A stretch of DNA of 64,000 nucleotides from Flabesymbios commensalis (Eukaryota; Annelida; Polychaeta; Terebellida; Flabelligeridae): NCBI GenBank assembly GCA_964017125.1, contig OZ024902.1, positions 50,810,470 to 50,874,469 on the forward strand, given 5' to 3'. Each line of letters begins with the position of its first letter. The first letter of the stretch is position 1. Below, in pieces: positions 48,541-60,924 of this stretch. A model generated the notes under the pieces. It was not told the DNA's origin, did not search any database, and saw only the letters and a program-made list of their open reading frames with translations. Position numbers and translations under genes: made by a program.

Positions 48541-50384
48541 CCACTGATTGGCTGTCGGGTGCTGCTCCCTGATTTTCCCCATCTGCATACGAGACAAAAA
48601 ATCTGCGGTGAGATGCAAAATACCTTTTATGTGCACAGCACGGAAAAGGCTATTACGCTGCATCAATTTTACTACCATTTCCCTCACTAATTGCATGATC
48701 TCTTCATCTTTACAAGTTTGGTTATTAATTATGTGAACTACAGCTTCATTGTCAGTATGAAAATCTATACATTTATTTTCTATCGCACTCCCCCATAATT
48801 TCAAGGCTAGAACAATAGGAGAGAGTTCTCTGATGGTAATATTTTTTGATTGCAATTTTACCGGCCATCCTGCACATGCCCATTCATTTCCTAAAATTAA
48901 TCCAAAACCAATCCCACTAGCATCTGTGAATAAATGTATCTCCTCAGAACTGAACCACCTATTATCAGAGATCACTGACTTCCCATTAAAGGATACTATG
49001 AATTTTAACCATGCCAATTCTTTGGCCTCCTTGGTAACCCATCGCCTATGGTGTGGGTATTTAAGTCCTCCAGTTAAATCAATTATGCGCCTTAAAAAAG
49101 CGCGACCTGGAGGTACTACACAACAAGCAAAATTTAACAAGCCAATCAGTGACTGAAGTTGCCTTAGGGTTGTTTTCTTACAGTTGATCATTTCATTTAT
49201 TTTTTCCTTAATTTTTATGATTTTTTCTGTGGTAGCCTGGCCTCCATTAGTTCTGAATATAAAGTAATTCCCATAAAAACGATACAAGTTGTTGGGTGAA
49301 CCGTTTTTTCCTCTTGTATAGGGACCCCCAATTCAGAACATAAATCTATAAGTGACTGCAAAGCGTTTTTGCAATCATTCGATCCTGTTTCACCGAGCAT
49401 ATGAAAGTCATCAATAATGCGAACAATATGTCTATCTTTAATTTTTTGCAGTAAACTCCAGTGAATGGCTGAACTAAATGCCTCAAAGATAGCACAACTG
49501 GTGCTGCAACCCATCGGAAGTGTTTTGTCAAAATAAAACTTTGAATCCCAATGAATTCCTAATAATTCAAAATCTTTCGGGTTTATAGGAATAAGTCTGA
49601 ACGCATCTTTAATGTCCAATTTGCTCATCAGGGTACCTCTGCCTAATTGTTTTATGATGTTTATGGCATCTTCAAGCTTTTGATATTAAACTGATGTAAG
49701 TTCTGGTGGTATGAAAAAATTAACAGAATTGCCCAGAAGTGCTGATAGATTATGTATAAGCCTATATTCACCTTGTGTTGATTTTGGAATTACAGCTAGA
49801 GGACTGACCCTAAATTTTTCAAACGGTGGCATATTGAAAGGCCCTGCAATCCTACCCATCTTTATTTCTTTCTTTAATTTTGTATTAACTACATCCCAAT
49901 TATCTTTGGTTGAATCAGAATTTTTAACGAAACATGATTCCCTTGGACCCTGGTAACCTAAATAGAACCCGTGTCTGAAACCTGATATAAAAAAATTCAA
50001 CTTTTCCACATCATAACCTTGTAATATTAACTTCAATTTATTTATTTTGATAGGAGTTGGCAAAACCTCCTCTACTGAATGAGTTACCTCTCCCCCTGGG
50101 ACCCCTGCTCCCGAACTGATATGCGTCACCCCTGTTTGCTGTCCGTGGCATATGCGATTTCTTCCGACTGCGGTGTGGTGGTGCCTGGTATCGCCACATG
50201 AGGAGCAACGGTGTGCAAATTTGCAATTTTGTTTAAATGGGCAAAACCCTCGGCGCTGGAATCGAAAGCATAAGTTCTCTGATTTAGGCTGCCGAGTTTG
50301 GGATTCCCGAAAGGACTGATCATTGCTGTAATTTACATTTTGCCCAGTGGTGAGAGTGGCCCTCATCCAATATTCAGAATGCAT
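48505..50384 (-). mobile_element. Reverse transcriptase and RNase H parts of the YR fossil
   Basis: RT-type blocks (KLDIKDAFRLIPI, PMGCSTSCAIFEAFS, RIIDDFHMLG) followed by an RNase H-type segment (LFTDASGIGFG, IDFHTDNEAVVHIIN), as in DIRS-like elements. The upstream zinc motif CSSCGDTRHHH leads into this region. Damaged. Confidence 0.8.
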
Positions 50385-50396
50385 TACATCCCATGG

Positions 50397-51287
50397 TTAA
50401 CTAGGATCATTCTGCTTCATCATCCTGAAATTCTCATCATAATTTTTAAAGGCCCATCCCCCTCTCTTACTGAGATCACGTACAGTCTCGTTATATTTCA
50501 TGAGGCGTGGTGCCTCCAGTGGATGATGTGAACTATATATGGCAACGAAAACAATGAATGCAGATGTCCATTCTTCAATATTTTTAATTTGTTTTGGACG
50601 CAGATTTGGCACCAGCGACAATGCCGGATTCGAATTTTGTTCGTTAGTGATCGAAATATTGAACTTATCTGCCACTTGGTGATTAGCGATAAGCAACCCA
50701 AGATCAATGAATTGATTTCCCCCAATTTTTTCCTTAATTTTTTCTGAGACCAAAAAGCCTAACGGAGTTGAAGATGACAAATTAGGTGAGGGTTGGCGCG
50801 GGTGGGATTGGCACTGACCCTGGTTGTCACCTAACAACATCTTCAGTGCACCGACCAAGTTGTCTGCCTGTGTCGGTGGGCAGCTCGTAGACGCCACCGG
50901 CACACTTGTTGATGCTACCGCAGTGTTACTATTTGAGCTGCTGTCTGGAGCAGAGTTTCCTTTGGGGAGCCTCGCAACATTGCCTCGACTGTTTTGAAGC
51001 GCCTGAGCAATGTCCATCGCCAGTGAAATGGTTGAGTCGTCATACCCTTCAGAGTGTTGCACATCAATTGGTGCGAGATGTTCACTCTCAGGGATCACCG
51101 GTTCATCTGGCACCTCAACCACACTGGGTCTGGGAACAGCGTCAGCTGTAGCAGGTGATGCGACTCTGCTGTCATCTGGGTCTGCAGGAGTGAGAATAGC
51201 TCGCCTTTTAGATTTCCTGAAGTCTGCAGGTGTACCAGCCTTTTTCCGCTTAGCTGGCATAACTGAAAACAGTATTTGCAGAACCAA
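50397..51287 (-). mobile_element. gag-like region of the YR fossil
   Basis: A basic N-terminus (PAKRKKAGTP), then a Ser/Pro-rich low-complexity stretch, then a conserved block with PLGFLVSEKIKEKI, FIDLGLLI, IEEWTSAFIVF and YSSHHPLEAPRLMKY. This layout is typical of gag-like proteins in DIRS/Ngaro-type elements of marine animals. Confidence 0.7.
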
Positions 51288-51430
51288 CGTATTTCAATAA
51301 TAAATTAAATAACCCTGTTCTGACATATCAGATCAGTGTTACAGCACTTCTTATATATATATATATTAATTATTATTATTATTATTTTTTAATTTTATTT
51401 TTTTTTTAATTTTTTTAATTTTATTTTTTT

Positions 51431-51775
51431 ATCTTGTCACCCAACAAGAAGCATTAATTACCTCGCCACCCGGCGGAACAATATTTCGCCACCCGGCGAT
51501 AAAAATTGAAAAAATTACCTCGTCATACGGCGAACCCTTACCTCGCCACCCGCGGGAAAATTAAATTTTTGACTCATCACCTAAACGAGAAGCATCAATT
51601 ACTTCGCCACCCGGCATACCAATAAATCGCCTCCCGCCGATAAAATTTAAAAAATTACTTCGCCATACGGCGGACCATTACCATGTCACTTGGAGTGAAA
51701 AATTAAAGTTTTATCTCGTCACCCGATGAGAAATATTAATTATCTCGCCGATATTTCGGCGTACCATCACATCAC
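51431..51775. repeat. Tandem ~134-bp units with CTCGCCACCCGGCGG hairpins
   Basis: About 2.5 units, each carrying short inverted words (TCGCCACCCGGCGA, CTCGTCACCCGATGAG). They lie between the SGNH fragment and the gag-like region and are probably the element's own leader. An AT-rich microsatellite stretch precedes them (51350-51430). Confidence 0.75.
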
Positions 51776-51994
51776 CAAACATTTATCTCACACTAGAAAA
51801 CTTCTCTTAGCTTGTTATATATGTATCAGTATATCTATCTATATATATAAATATATATATATATTTTTTATATAACACAATCACCTATGAATTTCTCTTT
51901 TGAAATCATTAGTTAGGCCTAGTGCTTAACATAATAGCTGTCAGAATTTATTTACATCCTTTGGAAAAAACCCTCTTGAATGAGTAATAGCAGT

Positions 51995-52258
51995 TCACAC
52001 ACTATTTGCAATTTTTTTAAGTCCAGATGCATTGAGGTGAACACCATCTGAAGCCATCTTTGACTGCCCAGATTTATTATGGGTAAAGCCCCTATGAATC
52101 CAGAATCTGATACGGTCAGCAAAATCACTCCTAGCTATAGCCAACTCTAGCGCATCATTTAATTCTCCAATCCTGACATTGTACTCTGACAGTGACAGAT
52201 CATCAGAAAAATACTTAGCGCTTCTTCGAATTGAGCTCCCAATTCCATTGCTTGTCAT
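51995..52258 (-). mobile_element. SGNH-hydrolase C-terminal fragment of the YR fossil
   Basis: An 87-codon frame ends with SDGVHLNASGLKKIANSV, the Asp-x-x-His catalytic block of SGNH/GDSL hydrolases (DGVHLN). The N-terminal GDS block is not visible. SGNH domains are a known accessory part of some Ngaro elements. Confidence 0.65.
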
Positions 52259-52259
52259 G

Positions 52260-55200
52260 CTTGTTTGTTTACTGAACTGTCAGAAATAGACAGGCCTACA
52301 TCACATGATCATCACATGACATGCATGATCTATGATACCACACTAAGTGTGGGCCACAGTGGAGAATTGTTGAATGACAATACCGTTTTTATTATATTTA
52401 TGTGGATGTTTTCTTTTTCTTCTTTCAATCTCATAACATGGGAAGGTTTCTGAAGCAGCCTATAGTGAGACATTAATCGATTTTTATTGTAAAAATGCAG
52501 ACAATTTCTGAAAATGAAGGAAATTTAACTCTATTAAAATTTGGTTTATACTGAAAACCCAGTTTATCAGTTATTCCCGCATTTCGTCTTTTAGACATGC
52601 ATATCTGCAATTAGATATTGTCCTTATTTCTCTTTTAGCTGGTGAACAGATAAATGCGCAACACAAAGCTAAAAAACTCACATCTATAATCATGTTGACA
52701 TATTATGGACATATCAAGGAGCCAAGCAAAAAATGACGATTTGGGCCTCGTTGTGTCGCTTTAAAATATATATATTTAATTATGATTTTCGCCTTTTTTA
52801 TCGCGAAAACTGAATAAAACGGGAATAAGGGTAAATGCACCATATTCAGTAGTTTTTTTTATTAAATTGATATAATTTTTTTTTTTTTTTAATATTATAG
52901 GGCTATAGCCGGGAGTTTTTTTATATTAAGTATCAATACAATATTTTTGGGATGGAAAAATGATAAATGATACCAAAGACCATGTACAACAAGACAGTCA
53001 ACTCTCCCCAAAACGTGAAATCGCTCTCAGTGCTGTCCCCCGGTATTGGGAGTTGGAATGCTTTTGCCATCTATTAAGTATGATTTTACCATATTACGAC
53101 GAGTAATTATGACATTGATCCTAATAAAAACAATACATACTTCACATCAAAATATCAGAAAAATAAGTATTGACGGATATTTACTTCTATTTTTTATCCA
53201 ATAATTTGTTGGTTAGTTATCAATACTTTTTAATTATCTTCTTCCCTTTGGTACTTTAGGGGTTGATGCGCCCGTATAAACAAGTATGCATATTCAGTGT
53301 TTACAAACAACAGGTGACGCCCTGGTAACACGAGACATCGACTCAATCATAGTGTAATGCTGGCCCAAATTTTGTAATGCTGGTCCAGCATTACCCCATC
53401 ATTGGTTCATCTTCTCGTATCTGCTGGCAGGTGACATGGGTGCAAGGGTAGATACAGGCAAAGAAAACCAAGATAAGGGCAATGGAAATAATATATACTA
53501 TATAAATAATATTACTATATATTATAGTCTAATGACATGGATCATTTGTCATGTTTATCATTCGGAATATACCTGAACATAAATGTTTTGTTGATATAAA
53601 GCATGTTACTGTTACTGCTGATTCTGTCACAGAATTAGCTCATTCAATGTTGAAATCATTCACGCCACAAAGTGTCGCTATCTGCATGTGATCAATGTAA
53701 AGTCATTTTAATGCCACTAATAAATTGCATACATTTCTGTCTAAGAAGCAATACATGAATATTCAGAGTGTGGGGCTTTTGTTTCACGTCAAAACTTAAT
53801 ACAATTAATTGGTTCAAATGAGTGAATTTTCGGAAATATACCTGAACACATTCACAACAGAGATCAAATTATTACCATCATCAAAGACACTAAATCACGT
53901 GCAAGTTATGAATGTTTCACGTTAATATCACATATGTATGTCCCCATTCGGCTACACCATGTACTGCGGGAAAACAATGAACACCTTATTACCAGTAACG
54001 GCAGGAGAGATAGAAAATTATTAAAATTCAACTATGAATAAATTGTGTCATAAAAATGAACGTGTCTTGTTTTCAAGATATCAGTATATGGTACTGCTAA
54101 CGCTCCAGTCCTCAGTGACATTGATGGCAGTGGTCCGAGATAGAATGCTCACATATTATAATTTTATAATTTAATGCTTTTGTGTTCTAAATATATTTTC
54201 CCTAATAATGAAGGTCTAGTTGTTTAATCGTGTGAACTTATTTTTTTAACTATTAAAATTAGGGCATTTTGCCCCCTTGACACGGCACTATGGTAATGAT
54301 ATGGTAATAATAGTCTGTATGTATAATAGTAGTACTGCCTGAGTACACATTTTGATTTATTATTTCTTTCTGTATTGCGATTCTGAGGAAGAGATGAAAC
54401 AAACGAAAGTCGCAATTGCGAAATAGACTATAGGCCTCTACCGAGATTCACATTAATCATAGTGAATGAATTTCGCTGATTTTTCAGTCAATTATCAACC
54501 AATTTTCATGAAATTTCATAAGCAATATGTTCTAGTGATGACAAGGGGCATACCTCAAAAATGATGTTGAAAAATAGTGCAAATGTAGTAATATCTGTAA
54601 CATGATTGTAGTAAATGTCGCCCTCTATTAACCCTTTAAGTTCGTTTCATAATATTCAGGGTAGTCGCCGCATTACTAGAAAATAATGTATGTAAAATTT
54701 CATTAAAATTAGTTGAGAAAGGAGTTAAGACAATATATTTAATCGCATTCCCAAATGATCATTTATGTTATTTATCAAACCTTTTAAAATTCTGGATCGG
54801 GATGGTAGGGCCTAATCCGGATCATTACAAAAATTTAATCGATTCCTTGGCTCGAGAAACATCTCTACGAAAAGTTTAATGCAAATCCGTTCATTACGCG
54901 GTATAGAGGCCTAAGTTTGACGTAATCCGACGGACAGACAGATAAAAAATATCTCCATTGTCAGAGATGAGATATTCCTAAAATGTGTAGAGTATTGTCC
55001 GAATCACATAGTCTTCCGCTGCGCAACACTGAACAAAATGTACACTGGTGAATGAGATGAGTTTGAATATGAGTTCTCATGCATTATATTTCAACCCAAG
55101 TACATTATACAGTTTGACCATTAAGTTCCCCAAAGTTTATTTACAATTCATCAAACGATAAGTTTCACACCAAGCGAGGCCTACATTTATATTATTAAGA

Positions 55201-55580
55201 TCGATCTCGCGTGATAATTATAATTCATTGGAATCGCCGCACATTAAAAATGCAAAACCGTTTTTTATGCTACAAAATTATTAGCGCCCTTACCTAAAAT
55301 TAGGCTTCAATAAATTGCAGTATACAGACTACATTATATAATATTTTTAAACAAAAATTCTGCCAACACCTTCCCGAAATCTGTAGTTTGGTATCCAACA
55401 TTCTGAACAGAGAACAAATCTAAGAAGATAAAATAAAAGGGTTATTGTCTTTGAGGAAGAGTGTGAAATAAATAAAATATTGCAGACAGGAGGTGAGAGA
55501 AATCATTTGTCCAGTTAAAAAAGTAGTAGTTGGATGGTGCCCCCTTGTCACCAATGCTTGTCTGATTCACCTCAACCCTT
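52260..55580. other. No recognisable gene
   Basis: AT-rich DNA. It holds a short MITE-like segment of the CCCAGCAAACAC family at about 53345-53430 and a generic repeat tail near 54480-54950. Open frames are short and unsupported. Confidence 0.4.
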
Positions 55581-55589
55581 TATTTGTAA

Positions 55590-56590
55590 ATAGTTATGTT
55601 TGGACGAAGTCGTCCAAACATGTTGAAGTCGCTCAGCAACTTTCTTTTTCTTCTTCTTATTATTATTATTATTATTCTACGGCCGATTTAGCCAAAATAT
55701 TTCTCCCTCAGTTTACAAGTAATCGACTTCAAGTCTTGGCACAATGATCCTTAGGTATTGAAGTTAGTTGCTATAGCTTTTTATTGCGATCCGGACAGTG
55801 GATCTGGATTTGGCCCGGATTTCTACTTCCACTATATGGATCACTGTGTAAGTTTAATGGTGTACAAATTTCAAACTTTGGCACATTGATCCTTAGGTAT
55901 TGACTTGAGTTGCTATATCTTTTTTCGCTGATCCAGACAGTGGATCCAGTTTTATTAAGGATTTTGTAAATCCACTATGCAGTCCAGTGGCGGTGCAATT
56001 GTTTACATGTCGGCTTATAGCTCATTCATTCAATTGAAAGGATAGTCGGCCTTCACAGTGGAGCATTGTATTGCCGGCCGCCTCTCACAATAAGTCATTG
56101 TATTGGGCGACTTCACCCTCTGGTCACCTTGAACACTAGAAACATTTTAAATGCTAGATTGGTTTATTATGTTTGGACCTTATGGTCCAAACATGTTGAA
56201 GTCGCACAGCAACTTTCTTTTTCTTATTATTATTATTATTATTATCTTTCTTAGTCCGCGATTACAGAGACAGTTTACAAGTAATCTACTTCAAACCTCG
56301 GCACAATGGTCCTTAGGTATACATCTTCCAGACTAGACCTTTTTTTCATTTATCCCGATTGTGGATCTGGATTTGATCCAGATTTTATAAATCCACTATA
56401 TGGATTACCATTGACCATTTTTGCAAGGGCTATTTCTCCTTCAGCTTAGGAGTAATCGATGTCAAACTTTGGCACAATGATCCTTAGGTATTCAGGTACC
56501 AGGCTATATATTTTTTCAGTGATCCCGCTAGTGGATCCAGAATTGTTCAGGATTTAGTAAATCCACTATGTGTACTAATGGTGGTAGAGT
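55590..56590. repeat. Pair of dispersed repeats (55590-56010 and 56160-56590)
   Basis: Both copies begin with a small palindrome (TTTGGACGAAGTCGTCCAAA, TTTGGACCTTATGGTCCAAA), then CATGTTGAAGTCGC, TTTCTTTTTCTT and (ATT)n. Both continue with ATGATCCTTAGGTATTGA-like and AGTGGATC(T/C)GG words. Same orientation, ~570-bp offset; unclassified non-autonomous element. Confidence 0.75.
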
Positions 56591-56875
56591 GATTTACATG
56601 TTGGTTGATCAATTCAATAGGAGAGACGGTCAACAGAAAGCGTCTTTGTTGTGTGGACGCTGCGTTATGGCGGTGGCTTGTACTGGGTTTCCCCACCGGC
56701 TTGACCCTTAAATTACCAGGGGGGTAATAATTAAAATACATATGCATATCCAATAATGTTTTAGTGATGGGCCAGCATCGCGAATAGTGGCCCAGCATTG
56801 AACCAACATCGGGTGTTTGAAATCAATAGTAGCACTGTTACTTGAAAAGTAAAAGTCGTTTCTAGTTATTATTAA

Positions 56876-57036
56876 CCCGTTGAACACAAGATTATTATGC
56901 TACTGCTCTGTTTCTGAAACGAGATTATTTTATGACGCCATAGTTATCTCATGCAATCAAACCCGGAGATCTCCGGGCCTCGTATCTGAATGGTCTCCCT
57001 AAATAACGGAGATCTCCGGGCCTCGTCACAAACGGG
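56876..57036. mobile_element. piggyBac-like MITE, 161 bp, intact ends
   Basis: TTAA at 56872-56875 and 57037-57040 flank CCCGTT...AACGGG. Inside, a duplicated word GGAGATCTCCGGGCCTCGT is itself partly palindromic. The TTAA target and CCC/GGG ends are the piggyBac hallmark. Confidence 0.85.
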
Positions 57037-57063
57037 TTAAAATAACAGTTGTAATTACCAAGG

Positions 57064-57163
57064 GGAATGAAATAATGCAGTTTAAGGCCGCCTTTGTGCA
57101 CATAGAGGCTAAACTGGGCCAGGAGAAGCTCCTGAGGATGGTGAGATGAATGATATGACAGTG
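57064..57163 (-). mobile_element. SINE, 5'-truncated copy
   Basis: 3' end of the same SINE as at 60925 and 61689 (TTTGTGCACATAGAGGCTAA, TGGGCCAGGAGAA). The flanking duplication is not obvious. Confidence 0.75.
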
Positions 57164-57199
57164 GAGGAGAGAAAGGAGGAAGAGAGAAAGCAAATAGTG

Positions 57200-57715
57200 G
57201 CAAAAAGTCCAAAAAGTCAAAAATCTCGAAAAAGTCAAAAAAACTCAAAAAAGTCACAAAAAGTCACAAAAAGACAAAAAAGGCAAAAAAAGTGAAAAAA
57301 CGTGAAAAAGTCACAAAAAGTTACAAAAAGTTACAAAAAGTCAAAAAAGTTAAAAAAAACTCAAAAAAGTCTCAAAAATTCAAAAAAAGTCAAAACAAGT
57401 CTAAAAAGTAAAAAAAAAAGTCAAAAAACAAAAATCTCAAAAAAATCAAAAAAAAGTCAAAAAGAAGTCAAAAAGTCACAAAAAGTAAAAAAAACTCAAA
57501 AAACTCACAAAAACTCACAAAAAGTAACAAAAAGTAACAAAAAGACAAAAAAGTCACAAAAGTCGAAAAAAGTCGAAAAAAGTCGAAAAGTAACAAAAAG
57601 TCAAAAAAAAGTAAAAAAAAAAGTCAAAAAGTAACAAAGTCACAAAAAGTCAAAAATGTTAAAAAAGTCAAAAAAATCAAAAAATGGCGCAAAAAGTCAA
57701 AAATCGAAGTCCAAA
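57200..57715 (+). repeat. Purine-rich AAAAAGTC array
   Basis: About 500 bp of AAAAAGTCA, AAAAGTAAC and AAAAGTCG units on one strand. The Lys/Ser-rich frame across it is a product of the repeat and is not called as a gene. Confidence 0.9.
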
Positions 57716-57992
57716 CATTACTGTTACTTGAAAAGTAAAAGTCGTTTCTAGTTTAGTTTGAATGTGCAATAATGTAGCATAATACCCTACCAATTCTCAT
57801 GCACTGATATCCTCATTTTTTACAAAGTGTTACCAATAGAGCGACCATTTGATATCCTGGGGAGAGGTCCGGGAATAACCTTGCTCAGCAGAATATTTTT
57901 TTCAGTTGATGCTGGTTACTTTTACACACCGTTGTAATTTTTTTTAGTAAAATAATTGAAGGTCGAATTTATTATCTACAGCTATTCTATAG

Positions 57993-58137
57993 CGTAGGAC
58001 TAATGGGCATCGGACCAATGAGCCGTCGGACCAATGGACCGTCGGACCAATAGGTCGTCGGACCAATGAGCCGTCGGACAAATGGGTCGTCGGACCAATG
58101 GGCCGTCGGACTAATGGGCCGTCGGACTATAGAGCGG
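57993..58137 (-). repeat. Minisatellite, inverse of the 46211 array
   Basis: About nine units of GGACCAATGGGCCGTC and variants, the complement of GGTCCGACGGCCCATT. Confidence 0.9.
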
Positions 58138-58489
58138 TCCCCTATGTGATGTACCGATCTAAATACCACTTAGTTTAAGCATATACATATCTGGGTTCAG
58201 AAAACATAGGTCAAATATTATGTTTTATTAAGTCACTCCTATAGGCCATGTTGACTGGTTAGTTTTGTTCTCGATTTTGATTATTTTGTAATAAAAAAAT
58301 GTTTCAACGTATCTTTGATCCACTGCACCATGCAATACACCACGGAAATATGAACGGAAATTCAATTACCTTTCATATGGTTTATTGCATGAGTGTTAAC
58401 TTTATATTTGTAAATGTCATATATATACCTATTGGTTCTCCAAAAATCGGGTAGGTGTATAGGCTACAAAAGTGTCAAATTCTCAGCCC

Positions 58490-59425
58490 GCCCCCATTTC
58501 TGGTTACCTTCATAACCCCCTCGACCCCCACGACCCACAACCCACAACCCCTCGACCCACAACCCCTCGACCCTCGTCCCATTTTTTCCATTCTGAATTA
58601 CCCCCTGAAAATGGGTTAGTTTAGGTTTAGTTTATGGGCCTAATCGTGTAAGGCCTATTAATTTGGCCCTTTTTATTTATATCGTAGGCCCAAATTGCGT
58701 TGGGCCCTATATCAATGAATAGGGCATAATAGATTCTGTGTCGGTAGACCTATATCCTATTCCTATATGCGTGCGGCGTTTACAAGTCATAGCGTCCCTG
58801 TGCAGACAATGTTGTGCCAGCTGTGGAGATGCTGGTCCAGTATTGAGACAACATTTGGTGAATTTCCCGTATCAGCGCGTGTGTTGGCTTTGATGCCCGC
58901 TACAGCGCCCATGTACCAGAAACTGGGGTCATAATCTATTAATAGCACACGCTCACCGAGCAAGTTTATACAATGAAGAATGGAAGAGGGGTGTCTATGT
59001 AGCACTATTTTCACCAAGTAACCATTAAAGGAATTCCGGTGTTTCACTAAATAGGCCTAATTATATATAATAATTATATAATTGATTTAACGGCCTGCAG
59101 TGGGTCCCATATGCATGGTGACTTGAAGTTCCCGGAAGCGTGGGAACTAATTTAGAACGTGGGAACTTCGGGAACTTGAAGCGTCCCGATATATATATTA
59201 GGCCTACTTGAAGTAGAAATATTTGGCTACTAGTACTGGTACTGTCTGACATTTTGTTTCCATTTTCGAGCTGTGACCGCTATTTGGTTACCATCTGATT
59301 GGGATAAAAAATATGTTGTTGTTGTTGTTGTTGTGGGTAGAGTGGGTTGTGGATCGAAGGTCGAGGGGTTGTGGGTGAGGGTTCGAAGGGTTATGAAGGT
59401 AACACCCATTTCCGGCAATGTCATC
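58490..59425. mobile_element. Possible element with ~90-bp inverted ends
   Basis: GGTTACCTTCATAACCCCCT with CCCTCGACC and CACAACCC repeats at 58495-58585 is answered in inverse at about 59335-59420 (GTTATGAAGGTAACACC). The interior contains a MITE of the CCCAGCAAACAC family and no coding sequence. Confidence 0.45.
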
Positions 59426-59429
59426 AACC

Positions 59430-60050
59430 AGAGCTTGATCATCAACCAGACTCTGTATCTACAGACCCCTGGGAACAATTCTAGACATGTGGACAACATT
59501 TAATGTACCGCTGGTTTAGGCCAGTAGGTTTTTTTCTCTGTTTTAGATGAGCGCGCGCATAAGATTTAGGCCGCGTATTACCAAAAAAACATGTTTTTTT
59601 CTGCCAAGCGCGCGTATTCGATTGTTGCCGATTTCCGAAAAAAAACAGTTAATTTTGGGAGATGTAAAAACATTTCGAAAAAACAAGTTTATTTCAGGAG
59701 ATAAAACATTTTTCAGCTATGTTTTTATTCTGCTTGTTTTTTTTCGTCACTCTCAATAACTTTTTTATAAATGGGTCAAAAGTTTTTTATTTCATCGCAG
59801 TCAATAACTTTTCTAGAAATTTGTCGATTTTTTTATTTTTTATTCAAATAGGTTCGATGTGTTTTTTTCTTAAATGTTTTTTTACTGCCCTCCCTCATTA
59901 GATTTTGATTTTTTTCTGATCTAAAACAACAGAGAAATAAAACACAGTGGCCTTAGGTACCTCGAACATTTGGTCCCTCTGCTGCTGTACTACAGTAAGT
60001 GGTGCTGCGCGTGTCTCTACAATACACACGATGTAGGACTACCAACCCAA
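59430..60050. other. No recognisable gene
   Basis: T-rich stretch with AAAACATTTT...GTCAATAACTTTT-like repeats. Open frames are low complexity. Confidence 0.4.
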
Positions 60051-60054
60051 TTTC

Positions 60055-60415
60055 GCTTCAATGTTGGACCAGTGTCGCAGCCCATTGCTGGTTCAATGCC
60101 GACAAATTGTCTACGACGCTGACCCAACACTACTCCAACACTGGGTCCACTGTATTCTTATCGGCAGCATCACAAGCAAACACGTGTCATCTACTCAATA
60201 CTGCTTCAATGGTGGCCCAATGTCTTCGACGCTGGCCCGGCATTGAAACAGCATTGGGTGATTGTCCCGTGTTTGCTTGGACTTTATGCGGGTGACGCAT
60301 TTCTCCTCCCGTCGTCAAAAAAGCCACTACCCAGATAACATGATACGTTGGCCCAATGCTGATGTAATGCTGGGCCACTGTCTGTGACGCCGGGCCGACA
60401 TTATTCCAACCTCAT
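60055..60415. mobile_element. Cluster of palindromic MITEs (CCCAGCAAACAC family)
   Basis: Repeated ATGTTGGACCAGTGTCG, GACGCTGACCCAACA, TGGCCCGGCATTG and TGTTTGCTTGG words, related to 9437-10052. Confidence 0.65.
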
Positions 60416-60784
60416 CCTTTTATAAGCCCTAGTCACGAATTTAATCGTGAATATATATTTTTTCTTAGCACTTTTTAAAAATGCAACTGTTTTACTTAGC
60501 GACCTCAAACGTTAGACTGTTCCTCAGAAATGTCCACCATTTCTCACACACGACACCACCCTTTCCACAAATCAGGACACAAACATTATGATTATTGCCA
60601 TAAACTTAATGGGCTCCTGGTTTTCTGGCCTCCTGGCTTTCAAGGAATTTCAGGATACAAAATAACACTTTTTTCAGCATTCTCTATACTAAACATTTAG
60701 TAATAAAAACGTAAATATATTATATACAGGATAGGGGTAGGTAAAGTGCAGGTACCGTATTTATGTGTGCAATAATTTTTGACA

Positions 60785-60915
60785 TATACACCCTTTTCAA
60801 TAACAACACGCCACACAGTGAGCAACGCTGAACTGTTTTAATCAGACCACTGTTACACACTTTTCAATGACAACACACTACACAGTGACCAACGCTGAAC
60901 TGTTTTAATCAGACA
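60785..60915. repeat. Short repeat family B, copy 2
   Basis: Two tandem ~65-bp units sharing TTTTCAATAACAACACGCCA and CAACGCTGAACTGTTTTAAT with 24985-25135. A SINE inserted directly beside it. Confidence 0.75.
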
Positions 60916-60924
60916 AACTGTTGT

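Larger units (their letters stand above)
47649..52258 (-). mobile_element. Tyrosine-recombinase retrotransposon (DIRS/Ngaro group), broken fossil
   Basis: On the minus strand, in 5' to 3' order: an SGNH-hydrolase fragment, a tandem-hairpin leader, a gag-like region with a CCCH/Cys-His zinc motif (CPFKQNCKFAHRCSSC), reverse transcriptase, RNase H and a C-terminal tyrosine recombinase. No DDE integrase or LTRs are present. The presence of an SGNH domain suggests the Ngaro branch. The element is broken, with roughly four or five interruptions. The split terminal repeats expected for the group were not located, so the ends are uncertain. Confidence 0.85.

Noticed and set aside
57302-57634. Lys/Ser-rich 110-codon frame
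   Set aside because: Lies wholly inside the AAAAAGTC array; low complexity.
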